Under the pieces are notes generated by a model. It saw only the letters and a list, made by a program, of their open reading frames with translations. It had not been told where the DNA came from and made no database searches. The position numbers were made by a program, and so were the translations under genes. Shown here piece by piece: positions 55,832-64,000 of a stretch of DNA of 64,000 bases (the first letter of the stretch is position 1; each line of letters opens with the position of its first letter). This DNA comes from Corylus avellana (taxonomy: Eukaryota; Streptophyta; Magnoliopsida; Fagales; Betulaceae): positions 6,141,364 to 6,205,363 of the forward strand of contig NC_081548.1 of assembly GCF_901000735.1 (NCBI RefSeq), read 5' to 3'.

Positions 55832-56654
55832 ATGTGGGGGTACACGGTCCCCCATGTGTAATTGCACATATATATATATATATATATATATACACAAAAC
55901 ATCATGACTATATATGTATATATACACATGCGTGAGGTGCTAGACATTTATTTATGAGAGAAAAAAAGTTTTATTATTGCTATTATCATTATCATGGATG
56001 TATAATATTTAATTACAAAAATCTGTCTAAACAAAATATATATATAATCTATATAAAATTTACAAACTAACATTTCAATATTAACAAGAATCCTAAAATA
56101 CTCATAAAAGCAAATACTAACTTTTCCTAATTTCTTTCAAGAAAATAAAATAGCAAAATAATAAGAAGGGGACTTACTGTGGGGGTTTTGTAAGAGAAGG
56201 AAGAAAGAAACTGAAATATGCTCTAATTGCTACTGGTGGTCGTGAGGGAAAGAAAGGGTTTTGGGGCATATATATAATGGAGGAGGGAGAGCTAGCTCAT
56301 TGACAAGTGTAACACAACTAGAGAAGGGAGCATGCCATTGGACACGTACATCCTTACGTGGGGACATGCATGAAACCTCATGGCTTCTTCAAGAAGGGTG
56401 AGACATGTTGGTTAATAGGTGTCCAAAAAGAATTTGAATGAACCAAGTGTTGACACGTTTTTTATTTTTATTTTTATTTTTTTTTATTATTAAAATTATT
56501 ATTGTTATTAAGCAATAAATTTAAAAGCTCCCAAGTATGTAATAGGCTAATAACCCCACTAATATTCTCCTAACTAAAAGAGTCCTCATATATATATATA
56601 AAACAAAAGGCTTTATAATTTTATTTTAATCTATAAAATTAATAGAATGTCACA
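54351..56654. mobile_element. Solo-LTR-like insertion, 2.3 kb, perfect 5-bp TSD
   Basis: Starts TGTCACGCCC and ends ATGTCACA, with ggaat at 54346-54350 and 56655-56659. No ORF or second terminal repeat was seen inside, so it fits a long solo LTR. It contains AT and GT microsatellites (55769-55830, 55867-55892). It splits the TNP2 codons for I-P-A. Confidence 0.8.
55769..55830. repeat. (AT)n(GT)n microsatellite
   Basis: About 16 AT units followed by about 14 GT units inside the 2.3-kb insertion. Confidence 0.9.
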
Positions 56655-57539
56655 GGAATCTTCTCATACCCGAGTCTCATGTCCCTTAGAAACTGTTTGG
56701 CCTTATATGTATTAACTGGCAAAGCTCCATCATTTGCAGGCAGCAACTGATTGATGAACTCGATGAAACACGAGAATATCGTGTTACTTACTCCACTCAC
56801 ACACTTCAAATTATACAGATGTACAGTAGCATTCAGCTTGCTATGTTTGGTCTTATCATGAAGCGGTTTGTTTGCCTTTTTAAGCAATTCCTCGTACTTT
56901 CGTACGTCATCTCCATCGGCTTTGTTATGCACAATGTGTTCTTCATCACCATACACTTCAACCCGAGGCTCATTGTTGTCATCCCTAACTTCGTGCATGC
57001 TGAATACATCACGCAACATGGCGTGCATATTTTCACTCTGTTCAGTGCTTGTACCCGCAGCTGTGGCTGGACATGTTGAATTCGAGCCTTCAACGGAAGC
57101 TCATACAAGTCTCTCACCATGATAAATTCAGTCTTTGTATTGGGGTCACATTCCTTTCTCCCCTATCAAGGGGTTGTTTACCAAACCCGGGGGGTGTCTC
57201 CTAGTACAGCGACACATCTTACAGGGGCACACAATAAGTTTTTCTGGAGTGTCACAGTTCCTAACTTCGAAGTCCACATATGATCTACATCCGTCTCTAT
57301 ATTCATTCGTACCCCTAGACTTCTTCATCCAACTCTTGTCCATAATGTTACTACGTAGAGTAGAAACAAATAATATATAAGAATTACTCTAAACACATAC
57401 ATGTCATGCATTAATGGTAGGGCCCATAGGGACCCTAAGTTAATTATCATAATCTTAAATGCACTTGTTAGATAGGAGACTATAAATTAAAAAAAAAAAT
57501 ATCTAGGTTACGTGATTTTTTTTTTTTTCTTACAAGTGT

Positions 57540-58110
57540 TAAAATTTTTCTAACAATTACATAAGATAAATTTGAAAAACCTAACTAATAAACTAAATTA
57601 AGACTAGCTAGTCCAAATTAAATGCACCAGGTTGCTAGGGGACCCTAAATTTAAGTGACGTATAGCTATGTCACTTGTTTTTTTTCTATTTTTTTATTTT
57701 CTAACAATTACATAAGCTAAATTTGCAAAACCTAGCTAATAAACTAAATTAAGACTAGCTAGTCCAAATTAAATGCACTAGGTTGCTAGGGGACCCTAAA
57801 TTTAAGTGACATATAGCTATGTCACTTTTATTTTTTTTTTATATAATAATTTTTCTAACAATTACATAAGCTAAATTTGCAAAACCTATCTAATAAACTA
57901 AATCAAGACTAGCTAGTCCAAATTAAATGCACTTGCTGAATTGGAGACCCTAAATTTTTAAAATTTAGCTATGTTACTTGTTATTATTATTATTTTTTTA
58001 TAAGTTACATTTAATTTTTCTAACACTTACATAAGCTAAATTTATAAAACTTAACCTAAATTAAGACTAGTCCAAATTTAAATGCACAATTGGTAGCTAG
58101 GGGACGCTAA
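57540..58110. repeat. Tandem repeat, about 151-165 bp unit, four copies
   Basis: Units begin ctaacaattacataag at 57550, 57701 and 57855, and ctaacacttacataag at 58020. Each has aagactagctagtcc and gctaggggaccctaaa. Probably the 5' untranslated flank of the CACTA element. Confidence 0.88.
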
Positions 58111-58159
58111 ACACAATAAATCTAGGTTATATTTTTTTAGGAAATCATATATAAAATCC

Positions 58160-58734
58160 TTAGGTCAACGCCCTTTTATTAAAAACTCCCTAGGTATTTT
58201 TTTTGAAAATTTAGTCCCTAGGTAACTCGAAACTCCCTACCTCAATTTTTGTTAACTACCGTTAGTCCACTCAAAACTCCATGTTTTATTTAATTAAAAT
58301 ATTAATTTTTTTATTAATTTAATTTAAAAAAATTAAATCTTTTAAAAAAAAAATTGAAGGATGGCCGGTGGCGGTGGTGCCACCCCAACCCTATGGGTGG
58401 CAGGGGTGGCATGGGCCATCCCTCCACCCATGGGGTGGCTCATGGCCTTTTTAATGATTGCTCTCTCTCTCTCTCTCTCTCTCTTTGATCACGAAGGGTT
58501 TAGAATTTTTCATTTTCTAACGCTTAAATATAAATGCAATTTTAAGATTTTAATAATTATGAGATTTATAATTAATTATGTGTTACTTAGTATATATATA
58601 TATATAGACACGCACACACACACGAGCTTATACGAGCTTGCTCACGAGATGGTTCTTGAAGTTCACAGCAGAAGCTTGGCGGATCTGTTCGTGGACAGAG
58701 GGCTTGGCAAATAGGCGTAGGATGGCGTGCTTGC
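58160..58734. other. Unclassified element remnant
   Basis: Begins with terminal-repeat-like text (aaaactccctaggta) and contains a ggtggcatgggcc core, (CT)n at 58460-58485 and (TA)n(CA)n at 58590-58624. No matching right end was found. Confidence 0.45.
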
Positions 58735-58951
58735 GTGTAACTTGGGATGGGGGGCATTTTGGGGAACAAAATGCCAATAGTGATCACGTGCGAGTCACGT
58801 GATCACTGTTCCGTCAGTCAAAACGACTTTGACTGTCGGATTGGTTGAATTGCAAAAATTTGAAAGTTGGGAGTGTGCATTGCAAAAATTGGAACATTGG
58901 AGGTTTAATTGAAAATCGCCCAAAACTTTGGGGAGTAAAGTGTACTTTTCC
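58735..58951 (-). repeat. Right inverted terminus of the same Mutator-like family
   Basis: Ends aaagtgtacttttcc. It is the inverted partner of 46336-46565. Flanking T-rich 9-mers (46327-46335 and 58952-58960) agree at 7 of 9, weak because of low complexity. Confidence 0.8.
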
Positions 58952-60132
58952 TTTTTTTTTTCTTTTTTTTTTTTAATTTGAAAGAGTATTACTGTTATGC
59001 ACCTTGTGATATGACCTAAAAAGTGAAAATAGTTTTGAGTGTTTATGAATCTTTTGTGTTTTGTGCAGTTTGTTAAAATTTTTGTTTTGAGAATAAAAAA
59101 CAAAAGAGAAGAAAAAAATTTACAAAGGAAGCCTAACTACTCCTAAAAGAGGAGGTAATTGAAATCTTTACAATTTTTTTTTTTATAATAAACAATCAGG
59201 GTTATTTTGAAAATTTTAACTAAATTTAACAGAAAATTGAAAGTTCTATGCACTTAATTGAGAGTTTTTGACCTTAAAATGTACCTTCAAAATGCGTGGA
59301 AGTTTGTGAGGGTTTTGTAAAGTTTCCATAAATAGTTTTGAGTGTTTACTGAACCTTTTGTATTTTGTGTTGTTTATTAAAGTTTTTATTTTGAGAATAC
59401 AAAACTAAAGAGATAAGAAAAAATTTAACAAATGAACCCTAACTACTCCTAAAAGAGGAGGGCAGTGAGCCAAATTTTGACCATATAAATTTCTTTAGTT
59501 AGAAACTAGAGAGAAGGAACAAGTGTCAAATGTCATCTTTTATATATTTTTTTAAAAATATTTTTAAAAATTATTTATTGTCATTCTACTAACTCATGAA
59601 TCTAAACATTAATTTTTTAGAAACCCAAAGATGTTGAAAGACACTTGTCACTTATTGAAATAGGTTGGAGGAAATTTCCTTCGAACTGATTTGGAAAAAA
59701 TTTGTGTTAAAAAAAAGGCTCATTTTGATCTTTTGAATTTTCTTTCTTTACATAGAGAAAGAGAGAGGGGACTTGTTTGAATGAGATGGATTTTCTGTCT
59801 TTGTAAAGAAATAATTACAACTCAAAAAAGGGAATTCTTTCATACGAAAAATACTTTACAATGAAATAATGTCCCTTCTCTACCAATGGACAGAAACGAA
59901 ACCCCATTTTAATTTTCTCAATTTTCTTTCTCTATAAAGAATTAATTACTTTACAAAAGAAAATGATTTTCTTTCCTTCAATAAAAGAAAGTGATTCATT
60001 GTATGTACGTGTGAATTGTATTTAATTAGATTATGGTTGTCTTTAGATTCTAAATTAATTGGACCTTCTATTTTTCGTTTTTCCTTGCCGTAAAATTAAA
60101 ATATAATGCACTATAAAATATTGAGTTTGAAC
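58952..60132. other. AT-rich intergenic region with a 131-bp direct repeat
   Basis: 59028-59155 and 59331-59461 are near-identical (aatagttttgagtg ... aactactcctaaaagaggag), 303 bp apart. No gene seen. Confidence 0.7.
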
Positions 60133-60983
60133 TGTTGGGTCATTGATCAGTCAACAAAAGGCCCAACGGGCCTTTTTGCCCAAAGCTCCATATGATACTG
60201 GGTTGCTGAGCTTACGGTCGACTTAGCCTAAGGAGGTCTCAGGCTCCTAGCTTGAGGCATTACTCATGGGCCAAGATAGTCAAAGACCGAAAGGTGCATT
60301 GGTCATTCCATCATAGAGATATGACTGGTCCTCCACTATTCATGTTATCCATGTCGATCAAGATACGTCAGTTGGCTTCAAAGCTAGTGTAGGTGACCGA
60401 GTCCAACTCGGGCATTCTGACTTAACATCACGCAAAAGCTATGATACTTACCCCCTGATCTTAGGCTACTAAGATCACGGAACAACTAACAAACATTATC
60501 TCGCTTTTCAAATGTTTGCACAGCGGATATTGAGGGATACGATCCCTAAACGTATGGGAGATCAAACTCCTCTCATGCCTATAAATACAAGTCATTTATC
60601 AATACTAAGGTAATCGCAACTTTTGCTATCTAAGCTCTATTTTGTTTACATCTTCCTTCTCTGATTACTGACATATAGAACATTCTTAAACTCTGATTTA
60701 AGATCATGATTGAGAGGGGGAGGGTTTAGTTCTTCGAAAGAAGTGTGGGCCATGGGCCCACCTCCATCAGTGGAGAAGTGTGGCCTGTATCTCCTATGCA
60801 GGAGAGGCGTGCTTGAGTCAGGTCCGTGCGCGGTGATTACCATGAAAGGCGGGATCACGCCATAAATGGGACGTGCTTAGTGGGGCCCTCGAGACATGTC
60901 TACTAGACAAGGCGGACTTGATGAGCGATTTGCTACAGGCGACTCCGTGCCTCACTCCTGTCAAGCTAATTTTCTTCCCAACA
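60133..60983 (+). repeat. LTR, 851 bp
   Basis: Begins TGTTGGGTC and ends TTCCCAACA, so the outer 7 bases are perfect inverted repeats. A TATA-like cctataaatacaag lies at 60578-60592. Flanking 5-mers (tgaac, gttac) do not match, so it is either the 5' LTR of a truncated element or an old solo LTR. Confidence 0.65.
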
Positions 60984-61475
60984 GTTACCCCCCAAATTTG
61001 CGTGTTGGATCCTCTCGGGCCTCGAGAGGGAAAACGCTTGAATTTTGAATTTCAAAAACCTGGCAGTTTTGACGTTTTTCAAACGGTGCCTTCTTTTGGG
61101 AACATCAATCAGCCGTCATTCTTTATGGGCAACTCTGACGGACGCGTCCTTCACTGTTCCCGTTGCCCTTTGTCCATGCTCCACGTGGTGGATGCATTCA
61201 ATGTCCCTTTGGTTTTTGCGCTTTCTCTAATGTGCCTATATAAGTGCGGGCTTTGAGTGTATACCTTTCACTTTGGCTAACTTGGAGAATCACCGGACTT
61301 TGTCTTCTTCGCGCTTTCATTTGCTAGATTTTTTGCCTTTCTTTTTCAACAGAGCAGTCTACCTTGTCGCTGCTGTCCCCGTAGTCCCAGAATATCGCCA
61401 ATTCCTTGGATTTTCCAACCCCTTGGTCCCTCTCTTGGATCTACTTCTTCCCTTTCTCCACCCAGTAGCCCCCGC

Positions 61476-62066
61476 TTGCGCTTGAGCGTTGCCCACTGCC
61501 TGCTTCATTCCAGCACCGCTTGTCTACCTGTGCAGTTAGCACCAGAATTTACCTACCTCATAGGTAAGAAGAAACCAGAGTTGCTCTCGGCCCTGAGTAA
61601 GGACAAAGGCAAGCACGTTGCTAATCCCTCCAGTGAAGACGTCTCTGATGTATATCTTGGCTGGCGGTCAACCCTCACTGCCAAGGACATTAAGTGCTTG
61701 CGCGATGCATGTGCCATTCCTAATAACGTGGTCATTTGGATCCCTATCAGTAGCAAGGGGGCTACTCCTTCCGCCTACAACCACGAGGTCGCCGTGTACG
61801 AGGCGATGTTCAAGGCGGGGTTGTGCCTTCCGCTTCCTCCGGTGATTCGCGAGCTTCTCGTGGAATTGAATTTGGCTCATAGCCAAATAAAACCCAACGG
61901 ATGGGTACTGCTGGTATCCTTCTGCGTGTTATGGTCGATGCTTTTTGGGCCTAGTCAACAGCCGTTCGCAAGGGAGTTCTTGAGCCTTTATAGGCTGTTG
62001 AAGTTCAGCCACGGTTGGGGCTTCCAAGGACATCCCTCGAAATTTAAAAAAAAAAATGTTTTTTAA
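61476..62066 (+). pseudogene. Gypsy-type transposon protein fragment (Transposase_28-like)
   Basis: The frame contains A-V-Y-E-A-M-F-K-A-G-L-C-L-P-L-P-P, L-V-E-L-N-L-A-H-S-Q-I-K-P-N-G-W and F-C-V-L-W-S-M, matching the N-terminal protein of plant gypsy elements (PF04195 type), where A-G-L-R-F-P, L-N-L-A-P-x-Q-L-x-P-N-x-W and V-L-W are usual. Recognisable homology starts near 61551 and stops near 62037, where AT-rich MITE-like sequence begins, so the C-terminal part is missing. The higher GC of 60.9-62.0 kb fits a younger insertion. A second TATA-like box (cctatataag, 61235) lies upstream. Confidence 0.6.
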
Positions 62067-62188
62067 AATTAAAAACATTAAAAAATGTTAATTTGAGGTT
62101 TGACCAATCGGTCTGGGGGGGGTACCACCCCATGGCCAAAGGGAGTGGCCCAAAGGGGTGGCTAGCCTCCCCCCCACCCCCTCCCACC

Positions 62189-62219
<31 letters not shown>

Positions 62220-63124
62220 TTTATTAAATATAATTTTTTAATTTTAAAAAACATTATTTTTTTAATTAAGTATATGGACACATGTCAAACCACGATTGGT
62301 GTTGACATGACATTCCGTCAAATTTTGGATGGAGGGACCATCTCCATCTTTAGGCAAACCAGAAGGACCTCCTATGACAAAAAGTAAATCATAAGAGTCA
62401 AAAAATAAATAAGTTAAACGAAAGGGGTGAATAAGATATTTAACCCTAATTTAAAATACAAAATACTTTTATATGATTTCTATATATATATATATATATA
62501 TAAAAAAAANNNNNNNNNNNNNNNNNNNNNNNNNNNNNNNNNNNNNNNNNNNNNNNNNNNNNNNNNNNNNNNNNNNNNNNNNNNNNNNNNNNNNNNNNNN
62601 NNNNNNNNNNNNNNNNNNNNNNNNNNNNNNNNNNNNNNNNNNNNNNNNNNNNNNNNNNNNNNNNNNNNNNNNNNNNNNNNNNNNAGCGAGGTTGTTTTGG
62701 TTCTTTATTTAAATTATTATTATTATTTTTTTAATTTTTTAAATTTGTTTCTTTTAAAAAATAGTTTGCAGTTAATGGCCAATTATTAAATAGCTGCTAA
62801 CGGCCAGTTAAGTGCCTTGGCAGTTATAGTTAGCAGTTTTACCCCAAATACTAACTATAACCACTTTTTCACCCCTATCATAAAATACCCGGTATTAGTT
62901 GGGCTTCAATCCGATCCATCCCCACCAACCCCGGTTGTCACACCGTTTTGGTGAAGAATCCCGCCCAGTGCGCCCACTAGGCCCGCCCAAAACCCTAATT
63001 CCCAGCTCCTATTTACACCGACCATATCATTTACATTTCCCTTGGCTTCAATAAAAAAACCCTACCAAAACCCTTTCAGCTTCACTCACTCTCTCTCTCT
63101 CTCTGTGATTACAGTTGAAAGAAA
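62067..63124 (+). other. MITE-like sequence, gap, and PRMT5 promoter/5' UTR
   Basis: 62067-62460 is a GC-core element (ggtaccacccc / ggggtggc) with poly(T). (TA)n and a 175-N gap (62510-62684) follow. 62700-63124 holds the upstream region of PRMT5, with a (CT)n tract at 63089-63103 close to the start codon. Confidence 0.55.
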
Positions 63125-63259
63125 ATGCCGCTAGGGGAAAGGTCAGGGCATAAGGAGTCTCGGTACTGCGGGGTGGAGACTGAGTTCTACGATGACATTC
63201 CTCAGCTTTTGGCTTACAATATCTCTTCCGGTGGCTTCGATTTCGCCGTGGCTCCTCTG
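63125..63259 (+). CDS. PRMT5: PRMT5 (protein arginine methyltransferase 5), first coding exon
   Basis: PRMT5 makes symmetric dimethylarginine on histones and splicing proteins and affects flowering, the circadian clock and pre-mRNA splicing in plants. The exon encodes 45 residues: M-P-L-G-E-R-S-G at the start, then E-S-R-Y-C-G-V-E-T, and [14 protein letters not shown] at the end. This matches the known plant PRMT5 N-terminus (M-P-L-G-E-R-G-G ... S-R-Y-C-G-V-E-T ... I-S-T-G-G-F-D). It ends in phase 0 at a GT donor (63260). The TIM-barrel and methyltransferase domains lie beyond the window. A clean frame and a normal 5' UTR suggest a working gene. Confidence 0.9.
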
Positions 63260-63414
63260 GTTCGTGCTACTATTTTTGCTTGCTATCATTGCTATTCTTT
63301 TGTACATTTTCATTTTGTTAGAAATGTTCTTTATCATTAATGTGAAATCGTTGTTCACTTTGCCTTATTCTTGTGCAAATCGCACTCTACACGCAAATGA
63401 AAGTTATCTGTAAT

Positions 63415-64000
63415 GTATATGGTGGTGAATTAGTGTAGATGAGCGCATTGCGTTTGTATTTGTGGTATGGTGGCCAATTAGCCAGTCACATGGCAGCTTA
63501 ATGGCTGTATTATTGTGTGAATGGTCAGTAAGCTCACCTAAATGAACGTTTTGTTTGCGGCCTTTGATAGTGAAGCTGTTGGCTATGGAGTTTCACTGTG
63601 GAGCTGTTAAGTACATTCATATCAATTTGTACTTCTATGTTTTTTGTTCAGAGTAATTAGCTATGTGTGTGATTTTAAGTCATGCTTGCTTGATTTCAAG
63701 TGATGGGGAAGATAGGTTTACGCTGTATGTAGTGGTGAATTAGTGTATATGTAGATGAGTGCATTGTGTTTGTATTTGTGGTATGGTGGCCAATTAGCCA
63801 GTCACATGGCAGCTTAATAGCTGTAAATTTTGTGTGAATGGTCAGTAAGCTCACCTAAAGGAACGTTTTGTTAGTGGCCTTTCATAGTGAAGCTGTTGGG
63901 CCATGGAGTTTCACTGTGGGGCTGTTAAGTACATTTATATCAATTTGTACTTCTTCTATGTTTTTTGTTCAGAGCAATTAGTCATGTGTGTGATTTTAAG
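63415..64000 (+). repeat. Tandem duplication in PRMT5 intron 1
   Basis: 63415-63679 and 63725-64000 are co-linear (gtggtgaattagtgta, ggtggccaattagccagtcac, ttagctatgtgtgtgatttt-type text) and about 90-95% alike, with period near 310 bp. More copies may follow beyond the window. Confidence 0.9.

Larger units (their letters stand above)
46636..57343 (-). mobile_element. CACTA (En/Spm) transposon, 5' end not found
   Basis: The terminus cactacaaaaatata at 46636 is the 3' end of the element. The subterminal zone to about 46985 is packed with aacgtgtca / tgacacgtt in both orientations. Minus-strand genes follow in CACTA order: TNP2 transposase (57343 down to 50625), then a second protein (about 49926 to 47985). 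Two solo LTRs interrupt it. The opposite CACTA end was not found between 57344 and 58734, so that end is probably lost. The CACTA lies inside the interval bracketed by the Mutator-like termini. Confidence 0.85.
50625..57343 (-). pseudogene. CACTA TNP2-type transposase, interrupted by two solo LTRs
   Basis: TNP2 catalyses CACTA cut-and-paste movement. ATG at 57343: M-D-K-S-W-M-K-K-S-R with the Cys-rich transposon-associated domain (C-P-C-K-M-C). 57028-56655 carries F-L-R-D-M-R-L-G-Y-E-K-I-P. After an inserted LTR, 54345 down to 53700 has the Transposase_21 core: L-R-W-F-P-I-K-P, L-T-S-D-K-F-N-H-F-G-N-M-S, M-V-V-P-Y-N-L-P-R-W-M-C-M. Then N-L-D-I-M-H-I-K-K-N-V (53327-53290), DUF4218-like remains (about 53000-52650) and a DUF4216 domain (51017-50625; V-M-F-K-C-D-W-A-D). 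Several in-frame stops make it dead. Removing the LTR plus one target copy restores Y-E-K-I-P-A-C-R-N-D-C across the break. Confidence 0.85.

Noticed and set aside
60133..60988. Solo LTR with target duplication
   Set aside because: The flanking 5-mers (tgaac and gttac) do not match, so only an LTR without assigned status is claimed.

Overview
The window is nuclear DNA from a eudicot plant, probably a woody one. It has intron-containing genes, low GC, a TIR-NBS-LRR gene with a C-terminal C-JID domain (a eudicot combination), and dense layers of Mutator-like, hAT, CACTA and LTR elements. Eleven N gaps are present; four are exactly 100 N and two exactly 20 N, so part of the structure may come from scaffolding. 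I cannot name a species.

Layout. 1-2.7 kb: a decayed cysteine-rich receptor-like kinase (CRK), split by a Pack-MULE that carries a piece of the ALG8 glucosyltransferase gene. 3.8-6.2 kb: MITEs (hAT and Mutator types). 7.1-8.2 kb: a two-exon phytocyanin with one premature stop. 9.4-10.6 kb: two tRNA-derived SINE-like repeats and a microsatellite. 10.6-21.7 kb (minus strand): a TIR-NB-ARC-LRR-C-JID gene with two nonsense codons in its NB-ARC exon. Its 4.9 kb intron 1 holds concentric Mutator-like inverted repeats, and a second copy of its LRR exon lies inside a MITE between two 100-N gaps. 22.5-33.2 kb: the 3' end of a hAT element whose tail is tandemly duplicated and interrupted by an 8.17 kb LTR retrotransposon with perfect 5-bp target duplications. 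The retrotransposon has an Athila-like gag and a Transposase_32-like ORF but no visible pol.

35.6-45.1 kb: a DUF1218 membrane-protein gene present twice. Copy 1 has the original 5' region but stops at a gap just before exon 3. Copy 2 is complete (202 aa) but sits behind a different upstream sequence. A strict 62-bp tandem array lies between them. 46.3-59.0 kb: a CACTA transposon on the minus strand (TNP2-type transposase and a second Transposase_24-like protein), broken by two solo LTRs and bracketed by inverted Mutator-like termini. 60.1-62.1 kb: an LTR and a gypsy-type ORF fragment. 63.1 kb: the first coding exon of PRMT5, running off the window.

Only DUF1218 copy 2 and the visible part of PRMT5 look like intact host coding sequence. 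The other host genes carry stops or are fragments. The most unusual signal is a near-palindromic 14-mer (consensus TGCGATCGAGCGCA) repeated about 20 times in the LTRs and non-coding spacers of the retrotransposon. No computation was run: identities are judged by eye and family names rest on recognised motifs.
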